From the NCBI RefSeq assembly GCF_027532185.1, contig NZ_JAPZSV010000009.1:124001-188000 (forward strand): a DNA stretch of 64,000 nt, given 5' to 3'. The notes under the pieces are model-generated. The model was not told the DNA's origin. It searched no databases and worked only from the letters and a program-made list of their open reading frames with translations. Below, one piece after another: positions 1 to 8,276 of this stretch. How positions within the stretch are numbered: position 1 is the first letter of the stretch; each line of letters opens with the position of its first letter. Position numbers and translations under genes: made by a program. Source of the stretch: Hylemonella sp. (GTDB lineage: Bacteria; Pseudomonadota; Gammaproteobacteria; Burkholderiales; Burkholderiaceae_C).

Positions 1-459
1 CCCGAGACCAATGCCGTGGTCGACGGCGACGCCGCCAACCCCGGTGTGCAGCCGGACGGGCCGCTGCGCTATGCACCCGACGACCGCCATGCGGGTCGCC
101 GCCCCGACGTGGCCGGCGTGGCCTACACCTACAACAAGAAGGACGAGAAGCTCACCACCAACTACGCCATCGACCGCGCCCTCGGCGCCTTGCTCATGCA
201 GGGCTCGCTCGAGGGCACCCAGCCCGTGGTCTCGCCCAACACCGGCCTGCTGCGCACCGTCGGGTTGCTGGGCACCGGGCCGCTGAGCGAGGCGCACTTC
301 GATATCTCCGACGTGGCCAACACCGCACTGCTCGCGGCCCGCACCGCGGGCCAGGCCAACACGCGCCTGTACCAGCTGGACCTGGGCACGGGCCGCGCGC
401 GTGATCTGGGGGTGGTGGGCGGTGGCGAGCGGCTGCTGGGCCTGGCCATCGAGCCCTGA
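1..459 (+). CDS. DUF4394-like protein, C-terminal part (5' truncated by window)
   Basis: The reading frame is open from the first base to a TGA at 457-459, so only the last 152 residues are present. The sequence has the look of the C-terminal half of DUF4394 domain proteins: an AYTYN segment, repeated short beta-strand units with Gly and Thr, a TNYAIDRALGALLMQGS stretch, and an ending GGGERLLGLAIEP. Such proteins are thought to be secreted beta-propeller-like proteins of unknown function. It ends 7 bases before the next gene, a cupredoxin-like protein on the same strand, so the two may be co-transcribed. No catalytic residues are recognisable. The family call is by eye and moderate. Confidence 0.6.
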   Translation, partial: PETNAVVDGDAANPGVQPDGPLRYAPDDRHAGRRPDVAGVAYTYNKKDEKLTTNYAIDRALGALLMQGSLEGTQPVVSPNTGLLRTVGLLGTGPLSEAHFDISDVANTALLAARTAGQANTRLYQLDLGTGRARDLGVVGGGERLLGLAIEP

Positions 460-466
460 ACGACTT

Positions 467-1063
467 ATGCGCGGGCTGAGCTATCTTCTAGGGCTGGTGG
501 CGCTGGCGTGCTCCGGGCAGGCCCTGGCCTTGAACCTCGAGGTGCGTGATGACGCTGGCCGGCCCCTGGCCGGTGCCGTGCTGTTTCTCGAGTCGGCCCA
601 GGCGCGGCGCCAGGTACGTCCGGTGGCACAGGCCGAGATGGGCCAGGCGGGCAAGCAGTTCGCGCCCCAGGTGCTGGTGGTGCCCGTGGGGACGGCCGTG
701 AGTTTTCCGAACCGCGACACGGTACGCCACCACGTCTACTCCTTCTCTGCGACCAAGAAGTTCGAGCTCAAGCTCTACATCGGCACACCGGCCAACCCGG
801 TGGTGTTCGATCGCAGCGGCATCGCCGTGCTGGGCTGCAACATCCACGATCAGATGGTGGGCTGGATCGTGGTGGTGGAGACGCCCTATTACGCGATGAG
901 CGACGCCCAGGGGCGCGCGGTCATCGATGCGCCGCCGGGCAGCTACCGCCTGCGCAGCTGGCACCCGGGCCTGCCGGTGGGGGCCGCCGCGCAGGACCAG
1001 GCACTGGAACTGGCCGGCCCGGCGCAGAACGTCAGCGTGCGCCTGTCGGGGGTGCAGCCGTGA
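467..1063 (+). CDS. Cupredoxin-like periplasmic protein (methylamine-utilization-protein-like)
   Basis: 198 residues beginning at ATG 467; an upstream in-frame ATG at 401 lies inside the previous gene and is less likely. Residues 1-21 form a signal peptide (MRGLSYLLGLVALACSGQALA). The body is a beta-rich cupredoxin-type fold with plausible copper ligands: the His pair in VRHHVYSF, then Cys and His in CNIHDQMVGWI. Proteins of this type are often labelled methylamine utilization protein, but nothing here supports methylamine metabolism. The stop TGA overlaps the GTG start of the following GGDEF/EAL gene (GTGA), so the two are translationally coupled. I infer a periplasmic copper- or redox-binding partner of that sensor enzyme; the ligand is not proven. 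Confidence 0.75.
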   Translation: MRGLSYLLGLVALACSGQALALNLEVRDDAGRPLAGAVLFLESAQARRQVRPVAQAEMGQAGKQFAPQVLVVPVGTAVSFPNRDTVRHHVYSFSATKKFELKLYIGTPANPVVFDRSGIAVLGCNIHDQMVGWIVVVETPYYAMSDAQGRAVIDAPPGSYRLRSWHPGLPVGAAAQDQALELAGPAQNVSVRLSGVQP

Positions 1064-3381
1064 TCCCGGCTTTCGATCGCCGCAGTCTCATCACCCGACT
1101 CGTCGGCCTGTCCCTGCTGCTGCTGCTCTTCGTGCAGCTGGTCGGATTCTTCGTGGTGCGCGACAGCATCGCGCGCAATGCGCGCATGCAGATCGCGCAC
1201 GAGTTCGACACCGGCGAAAAGGTCTGGTTGCGCCTGCTCGACCAGAACGCCGAGAAGCTGCGGCAGAGCGCGGCCCTGCTGGCTGCCGACTACGGCTTTC
1301 GCTCGGCCGTGAGTTCGGACGATCTGGAGACCATAGGTTCGGCGCTCGACAACCACGGCCAGCGCATCGGCGCGGCCATGACAGCCTTGCTGGACACGCA
1401 GCTCAAGGTGCGTGCCGTGAGCGCGGACGATACGGGCCAGGGGCTGGCCGACCGGCTGGCGCGGCTGGCACCCAGCCTGGCCGAGCCCGCCGGCAACGGC
1501 GGGCGCATCGTGGTCTACGAAGGGCGGCCCTACCAGCTGGTGATGGTGCCCATGCGCGCGCCGTTGGTGGTGGGCTGGGTGCTCATGGGCTTTCCCGTGG
1601 GCGCGCCGCTGGCGCAGGAGATGCAGCGTCTGCTCGACATCCGGCTGGTGCTGCAGGTGCGCCAAGCCGATGGGCAGCTGGCCGCGCCGGTCAGCACCCT
1701 GGCGCCGCAGGCCTTGCAGCGGCTGCAGCAGGCCCAGGGCCCGGTCGAGGAGATCGAGACCGGTGACGCGACGCTGCTCGTGCGCGCCATCGAGCTCAAT
1801 GCCGCAGGCGGCGAGGCCCGCGTGCTGCTGCTGCGCTCGGTGGACGATGTGGTGGCGCCTTATCGCCAGCTGCAGATCCTGCTGGCGGGCATCACGGCCG
1901 GCGGCCTGCTGCTGTTTGCCATCGGCAGCGGCCTGATGGCGCGCCAGCTGGCCACGCCCCTGCGCTCGCTGCTGGCGGCGACGCAGCGGCTTTCGCGCGG
2001 CGACTACAGCGTGCCGCTCGAAGACGTGGGCCGGCAGGATGAGATCGGCAAGCTGGCCCAGTCCTTCGACCGCATGCGCGTGGACATCGCGGCGCAGCAG
2101 GCCGAGATCCGGCACCTGGCCTACTGGGACCGCCTCACGGGCCTGCCCAACCGGGAAAACTTCCGCGAGTCCGTGCAGCAGGCCATGGCGCGCAGTGCAG
2201 AGGGCCGCGAGTTGGCCGTCATCACCCTCGACCTGGACCGATTCAAGCATGTCAACGACGTGCTGGGCTATGCCTTCGGTGACCAGCTGCTCAAGACCGT
2301 GGCGGGCAAGCTGTCCGATGTCATGGGCGAGACCGCTGGCGAGGTCGCCCGCCTTGGAGGCAACGAGTTCGCCTTGCTGCTCGCCCCCGCCACGCCGCAG
2401 CAGGCGGCCGAGCTGGCCGCGCGCGTGGCACAGAGCCTGGAGCAACCGCTGGCGATTGCCGAGCAGACCGTGGACCTGAGCGCGGGCATTGGCATCGCTT
2501 GTTGGCCTGCCGATGCGCCGGACGTGGATACGCTGCTGAGTCGCTCCGAGATCGCCATGTACGTAGCCAAGCGCAAGCTCGAAGGGCCGCTGCGCTACGA
2601 CCCGGCCTTTGATTCGGCCAGCACCCAGACGCTGTCTTTGCTGACCGAGCTGCGCCGCGCGGTGGACCAGGGCGAGCTGCGTCTCTACCTGCAGCCCAAG
2701 GTGACCCTGGCCGATGGCGTGACCCATGCGGCCGAGGCCCTGGTGCGGTGGGAGCACCCGCAGCGCGGCCTGGTGCCGCCCATGCAGTTCATTCCCTTTG
2801 CCGAGCAGACCGGCTACATCCGTCAGCTCACGCTCTGGATGTTCGAGGAGGCCGCGCGCCTGCTGGCCACGCCGGCCGCTGCGGGCCTGCGCATTTCGGT
2901 CAACCTCTCCACGCGCGACCTGCTGGACCTGGAGCTCAGCACGCGGCTGGCGCAGCTGCTGCAGACCCACGGCGTGCAGGCGACGGCTTTCTGCCTGGAG
3001 ATCACCGAGAGCGCCATCATGGACGACCCCCAGCGCGCCGAGGCCATGCTCAACCGCCTGTCCGATCAGGGATACAAATTGTCTATCGATGACTTTGGCA
3101 CCGGCTATTCATCGCTGGCCTACCTCAAGCGCCTGCCCGTGGACGAACTCAAGATCGACAAATCCTTCGTCATGGGCATGGAGACCGATGCGGATGACGC
3201 CACCATCGTGCGTTCCACCATCGATCTCGCCCATAACCTGGGCCTGAGCGTGGTGGCCGAGGGGGTGGAAAACGCCGCCATCCTGGAGCGCCTGCGCGCG
3301 CTCGGTTGCGACGAGGTGCAGGGCTACCACATCAGCCGGCCCATGCCCGCATCGGCCTTCATGGAATGGCTGAAAAAGTAG
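1060..3381 (+). CDS. Membrane-bound GGDEF/EAL c-di-GMP protein, probable phosphodiesterase
   Basis: 773 residues from a GTG start overlapping the previous stop. Order of parts: TM helix about 11-33; a periplasmic sensor region about 34-268 resembling a double-Cache domain; TM helix about 271-294; HAMP about 295-347; GGDEF domain about 350-515; EAL domain about 525-773. The GGDEF signature reads GGNEF (433-437), so diguanylate cyclase activity is doubtful. The EAL side keeps its hallmarks: EAL at 559-561, [16 protein letters not shown] and KID. It should therefore hydrolyse c-di-GMP at the inner membrane in response to a periplasmic signal. The coupled upstream cupredoxin-like protein is an obvious candidate for supplying that signal; this is inference. 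Confidence 0.9.
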   Translation: MIPAFDRRSLITRLVGLSLLLLLFVQLVGFFVVRDSIARNARMQIAHEFDTGEKVWLRLLDQNAEKLRQSAALLAADYGFRSAVSSDDLETIGSALDNHGQRIGAAMTALLDTQLKVRAVSADDTGQGLADRLARLAPSLAEPAGNGGRIVVYEGRPYQLVMVPMRAPLVVGWVLMGFPVGAPLAQEMQRLLDIRLVLQVRQADGQLAAPVSTLAPQALQRLQQAQGPVEEIETGDATLLVRAIELNAAGGEARVLLLRSVDDVVAPYRQLQILLAGITAGGLLLFAIGSGLMARQLATPLRSLLAATQRLSRGDYSVPLEDVGRQDEIGKLAQSFDRMRVDIAAQQAEIRHLAYWDRLTGLPNRENFRESVQQAMARSAEGRELAVITLDLDRFKHVNDVLGYAFGDQLLKTVAGKLSDVMGETAGEVARLGGNEFALLLAPATPQQAAELAARVAQSLEQPLAIAEQTVDLSAGIGIACWPADAPDVDTLLSRSEIAMYVAKRKLEGPLRYDPAFDSASTQTLSLLTELRRAVDQGELRLYLQPKVTLADGVTHAAEALVRWEHPQRGLVPPMQFIPFAEQTGYIRQLTLWMFEEAARLLATPAAAGLRISVNLSTRDLLDLELSTRLAQLLQTHGVQATAFCLEITESAIMDDPQRAEAMLNRLSDQGYKLSIDDFGTGYSSLAYLKRLPVDELKIDKSFVMGMETDADDATIVRSTIDLAHNLGLSVVAEGVENAAILERLRALGCDEVQGYHISRPMPASAFMEWLKK

Positions 3382-3384
3382 AAT
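3379..3384 (+). promoter_or_regulatory. -10-like hexamer TAGAAT immediately before lpxC
   Basis: TAGAAT overlaps the stop codon of the upstream gene and ends 10 bases before the lpxC ATG. A start site 6-8 bases after the hexamer would leave almost no 5' leader. No convincing -35 element is seen. Confidence 0.4.
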
Positions 3385-3394
3385 CGGGGCCATC

Positions 3395-4318
3395 ATGCTG
3401 CAGCAACGTACCCTCAAATCCCTGACCCGCGCCGTCGGCGTGGGCCTGCACAGCGGGCAGCGCGTGGAGATCACGCTGCGCCCCGCGCAGGTCGACACCG
3501 GCATCGTGTTCCGGCGCGTGGATCTGCCGCAGCCCGTGGACATCCCCATGTCGGCGCTGGCGGTCAGCGACACCCGTCTGGCCTCCACCCTCTCCAATGG
3601 CGGTGCCAAGGTGCACACCGTGGAGCACCTGATGTCGGCCTGTGCCGGCCTGGGCATCGACAACCTCTATGTCGACATCACGGCCGAAGAGGTGCCCATC
3701 CTCGACGGCTCCGCCGCCTCCTTTGTCTTTCTGCTGCAGAGCGCGGGCATCGCGCTGCAGAACGCACCCAAGCGCTTCGTCCGCGTGATCGAGCCCATCG
3801 AGGTGCGCGAGGGCGAGGGCGCCAACCAGAAGTGGGCCCGCCTGGACCCCTACCACGGCTACAAGCTCAGCTTCGAGATCGACTTCGACCACCCGGCCGT
3901 CGACTCCACGGGCCAGCGCGTCGAGTTCGACATGAGCGTGCACAACTACAGCCGCGACATCGCGCGCGCGCGCACCTTCGGCTTCACCAAGGATGTGGAG
4001 ATGATGCGCGCCAACGGCCTGGCCCTGGGCGGCGGGCTGGACAATGCCATCGTGATGGATGACTACAAGGTGCTCAATGCCGGCGGCCTGCGCTACGACG
4101 ACGAGTTCGTGAAGCACAAGATCCTCGATGCCATGGGCGATCTCTATATCCTGGGCAAGCCCCTGCTCGCGGCCTACAGCGCCTTCCGCTCCGGCCACGC
4201 CATGAACAACAAACTGCTGCGCGAACTGCTCAAGCGTACCGAGGCCTGGGAGACCGTGACCTTCGACAACGACCGGCTGGCTCCCAAGGGCTTTGCGCAG
4301 CCTGCGCGCGCCTGGTGA
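3395..4318 (+). CDS. lpxC: UDP-3-O-acyl-N-acetylglucosamine deacetylase
   Basis: 307 residues, the usual LpxC length. It catalyses the committed step of lipid A synthesis, zinc-dependent removal of the acetyl group from UDP-3-O-acyl-GlcNAc in the cytosol. Family marks are present: GVGLHSG near the N-terminus, VEHLMSA with His78 as a zinc ligand, [12 protein letters not shown] with the second His and Asp, and [13 protein letters not shown] with the catalytic His. The start [10 protein letters not shown] is the family-typical N-terminus. In many proteobacteria lpxC sits at the end of the ftsZ division cluster; here it follows a c-di-GMP gene, and the 5' cluster, if present, lies outside this window. 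The call is secure. Confidence 0.97.
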   Translation: MLQQRTLKSLTRAVGVGLHSGQRVEITLRPAQVDTGIVFRRVDLPQPVDIPMSALAVSDTRLASTLSNGGAKVHTVEHLMSACAGLGIDNLYVDITAEEVPILDGSAASFVFLLQSAGIALQNAPKRFVRVIEPIEVREGEGANQKWARLDPYHGYKLSFEIDFDHPAVDSTGQRVEFDMSVHNYSRDIARARTFGFTKDVEMMRANGLALGGGLDNAIVMDDYKVLNAGGLRYDDEFVKHKILDAMGDLYILGKPLLAAYSAFRSGHAMNNKLLRELLKRTEAWETVTFDNDRLAPKGFAQPARAW

Positions 4319-4320
4319 TA

Positions 4321-4403
4321 TGGCCCCCACGCTCCTCCGTTGCACGGGTCGCCGCCCGCCCAGGGGGCTCACTGGCCATGGGGCGGCCCAGCGGCGAGTG
4401 ACC
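4321..4403 (+). repeat. GC-rich intergenic palindromic element after lpxC
   Basis: The stretch GGCCCCCACGCTCC...CCAGGGGGC...GCGGCCCAGCGGCGAGTG contains several short inverted arms (CCCCC / GGGGG, GGCC repeats). It resembles intergenic elements I remember as recurring in Comamonadaceae genomes. Within this window I see related but not identical GC-rich palindromes after accC and before the enoyl-CoA hydratase gene. No gene is visible in it. Confidence 0.4.
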
Positions 4404-4419
4404 CGCACGAGATAAACCC

Positions 4420-4596
4420 ATGCTGTTGTTTCGCTGGCTCATCTTCCTGCTGCTGATCGGCGCCGCGGTCTGCTTCGTGTTCTACCTGGGGACCGGTCAG
4501 ATGCGCTACCGTCGCTGGGGCCTGATCACGCTCAAGTGGACGCTGATCGCAGCCTTCGGCTTCTTTGCGGTGCTCATCCTGCAGCGCATCGTCTGA
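4420..4596 (+). CDS. Small two-helix membrane protein, function unknown
   Basis: A 58-residue frame, ATG 4420 to TGA 4594-4596. It begins MLLFRWLIFLLLIGAAVCFV and ends AAFGFFAVLILQRIV. Two hydrophobic helices (about 4-23 and 39-55) are separated by a positively charged loop, GQMRYRRWG, which predicts an inner-membrane hairpin. No other frame here is better, and codon use matches the neighbours. Proteins of this size and pattern are common conserved hypotheticals in Burkholderiales; I assign no function. It runs in the lpxC direction after a 100-base spacer and converges on the next, minus-strand gene. Confidence 0.7.
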   Translation: MLLFRWLIFLLLIGAAVCFVFYLGTGQMRYRRWGLITLKWTLIAAFGFFAVLILQRIV

Positions 4597-4605
4597 GGAC
4601 GGGCC

Positions 4606-4905
4606 TCAGGCACCGCGCTTGCGCACCGTGGAGTAGGGGTCGGGCGTGCCGTCCTTCTTCTTCGGCGGATCGTCGCGGGTCTTGACCGCCTCCAGCTCAT
4701 TGAAGGCCGAGGGCATCTGGCTGTCCTGGAAGGCCACCGAGTCTTCCCACATCGCCCAGTCCGATTCCAGATTGCCCTCGGTGACCTCGGGCAAAGGTGG
4801 CGGGGTCGGTGGCAGTCCTGCCGTGGGTGAGGGACGGCTGGACGGTTTCGCGCCTTGTGCGGCCGGTCGAACCGGGGTGACCGGCTTGGGCTTGAAGAAC
4901 TTCAT
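4606..4905 (-). CDS. Proline-rich protein, function unknown
   Basis: 99 residues starting MKFFKPKPVTPVRPA. The ATG at 4905 is preceded by an AGGA ribosome-binding sequence, so I prefer it to an upstream in-frame ATG at 4971. Residues about 5-45 are rich in Pro, Lys and Ser; the rest is acidic then basic (VTEGNLESDWAMWEDSV, then a lysine-rich tail). There is no signal peptide or membrane segment, and it is probably largely disordered and cytosolic. It is transcribed divergently from the esterase gene at 5005. I do not recognise a family beyond a vague likeness to conserved hypotheticals of related bacteria. Confidence 0.6.
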   Translation of the reverse strand: MKFFKPKPVTPVRPAAQGAKPSSRPSPTAGLPPTPPPLPEVTEGNLESDWAMWEDSVAFQDSQMPSAFNELEAVKTRDDPPKKKDGTPDPYSTVRKRGA

Positions 4906-5004
4906 GGCGCGTCCTGTGTGCTGTACGCTGGGCTTTGAACACAATTTAGCGCGCGTGACGGTTTGTGACAAGCCAGAGACGCCGCGTCAGCGTGAAGGAT
5001 TGCC

Positions 5005-6018
5005 GTGAACCACAGACTTCTACCCGCTTTCGTCCTGGCCCTGCTCGGTGCTCTGGGGGCCGGGGTCGCCCTGGCCCAGGACGGCTCCCTGCGCGATCGC
5101 CTGCGCCAGCGGCAGCAGGAACGCGCGAGCGCTGTGTCCCCAGTGGCCAATCCCATCACCACGCCAGGCGACTACCGGGCCAGCCTGGAACATGGCGGGC
5201 GTGTCCGTCTGTACCGTCTCTACGTGCCGGCGAGCTATCGCGCCGACCAGCCGGCGCCCCTGCTTGTGGCGCTGCACGGCGGGGGTGGCGGCATGGACTA
5301 CATGGGTCGTGACGACTATTACGGTCTGCTGTCCCACGCCGAGCGCACGGGCCAGGTGCTACTCCTGCCCAACGGCATCAGTCGCCTGCGCAGCGGCATG
5401 CTGGCCACCTGGAACGCGGGGGAGTGCTGCGGCGCGGCGCGTGACCAGCAGGTCGATGATGTGGGCTACATCCGCGCCGTGGTCGAGCGCGTGCAGGGCC
5501 AGCTCAACATCGACGCACAACGCATCCACGCCACGGGCATGTCCAACGGCGCCATGATGGCCTACCGCCTGGCTTGCGAGCTGCCCGGCCTGTTCAGGGC
5601 CATCGCGGCCGTGGCCGGTACCGACAACACGCGCAGCTGCACGCCCGCGCAGCCGGTGTCGGTACTGCACATCCATGCGCGCAACGACAGCCATGTGCTT
5701 TACGAAGGGGGTGTCGGTCCCGATGCGGTGGACCGTGCGCTGATCACCGACTTCCGCTCGGTGCCGGAGACCGTGACGCGCTGGGTCGAACGCAACCGCT
5801 GCGCGCCGACACCGCAGCGCGTGCTGGAGAAGGACGGCGCCTGGTGCGAGCGCTACGCGCCCTGCGCCGGCGGCACGCAGGTGCAGCTGTGCGTGACGGC
5901 TGCGGGCGGCCACAGCTGGCCTGGGGGCCACAAGCCCCGTGGCGAGGCGCCGACGCAGGTGATCGACGCGAACGATGTGATGTGGGACTTCTTCAGCCGG
6001 CAGGACGTTCTGCGCTGA
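5005..6018 (+). CDS. Secreted PHB-depolymerase-type esterase
   Basis: 337 residues from a GTG at 5005 with a GAAGGA ribosome site 6 bases upstream. Residues 1-24 are a signal peptide ending VALAQ. The alpha/beta-hydrolase features of the esterase_PHB / LpqC family follow: oxyanion-hole HGGGGG at 91-96, nucleophile motif GMSNG at 178-182 (Ser180), an Asp in HARNDSHVLY, and a His in GGHSWPGG near the end. Several Cys residues (GECCG, RSC, RCAP, CAGG, LC) could form disulfides in an exported enzyme. The likely activity is cleavage of ester bonds in extracellular polyhydroxyalkanoate oligomers or feruloyl-type esters; the substrate is not decided by sequence. Confidence 0.85.
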   Translation: MNHRLLPAFVLALLGALGAGVALAQDGSLRDRLRQRQQERASAVSPVANPITTPGDYRASLEHGGRVRLYRLYVPASYRADQPAPLLVALHGGGGGMDYMGRDDYYGLLSHAERTGQVLLLPNGISRLRSGMLATWNAGECCGAARDQQVDDVGYIRAVVERVQGQLNIDAQRIHATGMSNGAMMAYRLACELPGLFRAIAAVAGTDNTRSCTPAQPVSVLHIHARNDSHVLYEGGVGPDAVDRALITDFRSVPETVTRWVERNRCAPTPQRVLEKDGAWCERYAPCAGGTQVQLCVTAAGGHSWPGGHKPRGEAPTQVIDANDVMWDFFSRQDVLR

Positions 6019-6031
6019 GCCTGCCCGCCTC

Positions 6032-6580
6032 TCAGTGACCGCGGCCGCCGCGGTACATGCCCGTGTTCTTGCGCTGCAGCGGCGAGACGGCCGCGATGCG
6101 GCGCATGGCCTCGCCCGCGTGGGCCTGTGTGATGGCCAGGCCCAGCGCGTCGGCCGCGTCGGGGCCGGGCACGCCTGGCAGCTGGAGCAGGCGCTTGACC
6201 ATCTCCTGAACCTGGGCCTTCTGCGCGCGGCCGTGGCCCACCACGGCCTTCTTCATCTGCAGGGCCGTGAACTCCGTGACGGCGAGGTCGCGTGAAACGA
6301 GGGCCGTGAGGCAGGCGCCACGGGCCTGGCCCAGCAGCAGGGTGGACTGCGGGTTGACGTTGACGAAAACGATCTCCACGGCCGCCACCGTGGGCTGGTA
6401 GCGCGCGACGACCTCGCAGACACCGTCGAACAGCACCTTGAGGCGCGCCGGCAGGTCACCGAATTCCAGATGCGTGGTCTTGATGGTGCCGCTGGCCACA
6501 TAGCGCAGGGCCGCGCCCTCCACGTCGATCACGCCGAAGCCCGTGGTCTGCAGTCCGGGGTCGATGCCGAGGATACGCAT
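6032..6580 (-). CDS. ruvC: Holliday junction resolvase RuvC
   Basis: 182 residues beginning [16 protein letters not shown], the standard RuvC start; longer in-frame starts lie upstream within the intergenic stretch. RuvC is the RNase-H-fold endonuclease that cuts four-way junctions with RuvAB. The acidic residues expected of the active site are seen: Asp7 in GIDPG, Glu in VEIVFVN, and Asp residues in [16 protein letters not shown]. It is the last gene of a minus-strand run (rnb-like, tonB-like, mtgA, plsC-like, cdsA-like, ruvC), 14 bases after the cdsA-like stop. ruvA and ruvB are not adjacent within this window. Confidence 0.97.
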   Translation of the reverse strand: MRILGIDPGLQTTGFGVIDVEGAALRYVASGTIKTTHLEFGDLPARLKVLFDGVCEVVARYQPTVAAVEIVFVNVNPQSTLLLGQARGACLTALVSRDLAVTEFTALQMKKAVVGHGRAQKAQVQEMVKRLLQLPGVPGPDAADALGLAITQAHAGEAMRRIAAVSPLQRKNTGMYRGGRGH

Positions 6581-6594
6581 GGGAGCGGCGGGTC

Positions 6595-7587
6595 TCATAG
6601 ATCGAAGTACCAGTGCACCGAGTGGAAAAACACCGGCGCGGCAAAGCACAGGCCGTCGACCCGGTCGAGCAGGCCGCCCGCGCCCGTCACCGAGGACAGG
6701 CCCTGGGCGCCCCAGTTGGTCACGCCACGGTCACGCTTGAGCGCTTTCATCACCAGATGGCCCAGCGAGCCCGCAGTGCAGGCGATCAGCGCCATGGCCA
6801 GGGCCTGGGCCGGCTTGAAGGGGGTGATGGCCGAGAGCAGTCCGCCGAAGAGGCCGCCGGCGACCACGCCCACGGCCCAGCTGCGCCAACTGAAGCTCTG
6901 GCTGATCTGGGGCGCCACGGGACGGCGCCGCCAGTGGCGTGCCACCAGGTGCTGCACGATCATGCAGGTCTGGACCGAGAAGACGAGGAAGAAGACGAGG
7001 AAGGCGTTCTTACCCGCATAGCCCTGGAAGTTGAGCAGCAGCAACGCCGGCACATGGCTCATGCCGTAGACGCAGACCATGATGCCCCATTGCAGCTTGG
7101 CGTTGCGCTCAAGGAAACGCTGCGGGTCGCCCGCCAGCGCGCTGACCACGGGCAGGGCCAGGAAGACGTAGACCGGGATGAAGACGGTGAACAGGTCGAA
7201 GCGCGCGCTGGCCACCAGGCTGTACTGGATGGGCAGCACGACGAAGAAGGCCAGCACCAGGCTGCGGTGGTCACCGCGGCGCGTGGGCGAGAGCGTGATG
7301 AACTCGCGCAGCACGAAGAAAGAGACCAGCGCGAACAGCACGAGGGCCACGCGCTCGTCCGAGACCCAGGCCACCCAGAACACCACGACCATGAGCCAGG
7401 AGGTCTTGAGCAGGCTCTGCAGATCACGCAGTTCGCCGCCTTCGCCGTCAGTCGCGCGCCCGCGCTCGCGCAGCGAGAGCAGCACCAGGATCACGGTGGC
7501 CAGGCTCAGCAGGCCGAAGACGACGAGGAAGAGCGCGCCGACCTGCTGCGAGGCGCTGAGGCTGCGGATGAACTGGTTCACGCTCAT
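6595..7587 (-). CDS. CdsA-family phosphatidate cytidylyltransferase, variant motif
   Basis: 330 residues, multi-pass membrane protein with about eight helices. The C-terminal region aligns by eye with the CdsA signature: [16 protein letters not shown], then GGLLDRVDG and APVFFH. CdsA makes CDP-diacylglycerol from phosphatidate and CTP. Two canonical pieces differ: the KD after KRxxG(I/V) is TN, and the usual HGG is GAGG. This places it in the second CdsA-like group often paired with a PlsC-like acyltransferase rather than the housekeeping enzyme. Its ATG overlaps the stop of the upstream plsC-like gene (ATGA), so the two are translationally coupled. Activity is inferred and the altered motif makes it less certain. 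Confidence 0.8.
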   Translation of the reverse strand: MSVNQFIRSLSASQQVGALFLVVFGLLSLATVILVLLSLRERGRATDGEGGELRDLQSLLKTSWLMVVVFWVAWVSDERVALVLFALVSFFVLREFITLSPTRRGDHRSLVLAFFVVLPIQYSLVASARFDLFTVFIPVYVFLALPVVSALAGDPQRFLERNAKLQWGIMVCVYGMSHVPALLLLNFQGYAGKNAFLVFFLVFSVQTCMIVQHLVARHWRRRPVAPQISQSFSWRSWAVGVVAGGLFGGLLSAITPFKPAQALAMALIACTAGSLGHLVMKALKRDRGVTNWGAQGLSSVTGAGGLLDRVDGLCFAAPVFFHSVHWYFDL

Positions 7588-8261
7588 ACCTCACGCAGCG
7601 CGATCACGGCCTGCCGTGCGCGGTCCAGGAAGGCGCGGCGCTCCTCGCCGGCCTCGAGCCGGATCGGCTCGCCGAAGGTCACCGAGCACAGGATAGGCAC
7701 GGGCACGACCTCACCCTTGGGCATGACGCGTTGCACATTGTTGATCCAGGCTGGCACCAGCACCACCTGGGGGAACTTCAGCGCCAGGTTGTAGAGCCCA
7801 GCCTTGAACGGCTGTGGCTCCTCGGCGTGATTGCGCGTGCCTTCGGGGAAGAGAATGATGGAGTCGCCCCCTTCCAGTGCCTCGACCAGCGGTGCCAGCG
7901 GATCGGCAGGCGCTTCGGCGGGCACGGTGTCTGGGTTCTCGGTGCCGCCCGCGGGGCGGCCGCTGCCGCGGTCCACATAGACCGCGTTGAAAACCGCGGT
8001 GGTGATCCATTTCTTCAGCGGCGTCTTGGTCCAGTAGTCCTTGGCCGCGATCGGGCGCGTGATGTCACGCAGCTCCTGGGGCAGGGCCGCCCAGATCAGC
8101 ACTAGGTCGGCATGGCTCTGGTGGTTGGCGAAATAGATGCGCTGCTCGATCTTGGGCGGGCAGCCGTGCCAGCGCGCTTGCGCACCCGTGAGCACGCGCA
8201 CCAGGCCCAGCAGGAAGAGGTTCATGGCCCGGGCGGCGAGGGAGGACAGCTGAGGTCTCAT
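7584..8261 (-). CDS. PlsC-like 1-acylglycerol-3-phosphate acyltransferase
   Basis: 225 residues of the PlsC/LPLAT acyltransferase family. The catalytic NHxxxxD motif appears as NHQSHAD, and the glycerophosphate-binding block as ILFPEGTRNH; a later VLVPAWINN block also fits. The enzyme would acylate lysophosphatidate, or a related lyso-lipid, at the inner face of the cytoplasmic membrane. An N-terminal hydrophobic stretch (AMNLFLLGLVRVLTG) gives membrane attachment. It is coupled to the cdsA-like gene downstream by a 4-base overlap, so acylation and CDP-activation could act in sequence on the same lipid. The stop of mtgA lies 16 bases upstream. Confidence 0.87.
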   Translation of the reverse strand: MRPQLSSLAARAMNLFLLGLVRVLTGAQARWHGCPPKIEQRIYFANHQSHADLVLIWAALPQELRDITRPIAAKDYWTKTPLKKWITTAVFNAVYVDRGSGRPAGGTENPDTVPAEAPADPLAPLVEALEGGDSIILFPEGTRNHAEEPQPFKAGLYNLALKFPQVVLVPAWINNVQRVMPKGEVVPVPILCSVTFGEPIRLEAGEERRAFLDRARQAVIALREV

Positions 8262-8276
8262 GCGCAGGATCCGCGG

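Noticed and set aside
943..2970. 675-codon open frame antisense to the GGDEF/EAL gene
   Set aside because: It is an open frame created by GC-rich codon bias; composition is His/Gln/Arg-rich with no domain, and the plus strand encodes clear HAMP, GGDEF and EAL domains.
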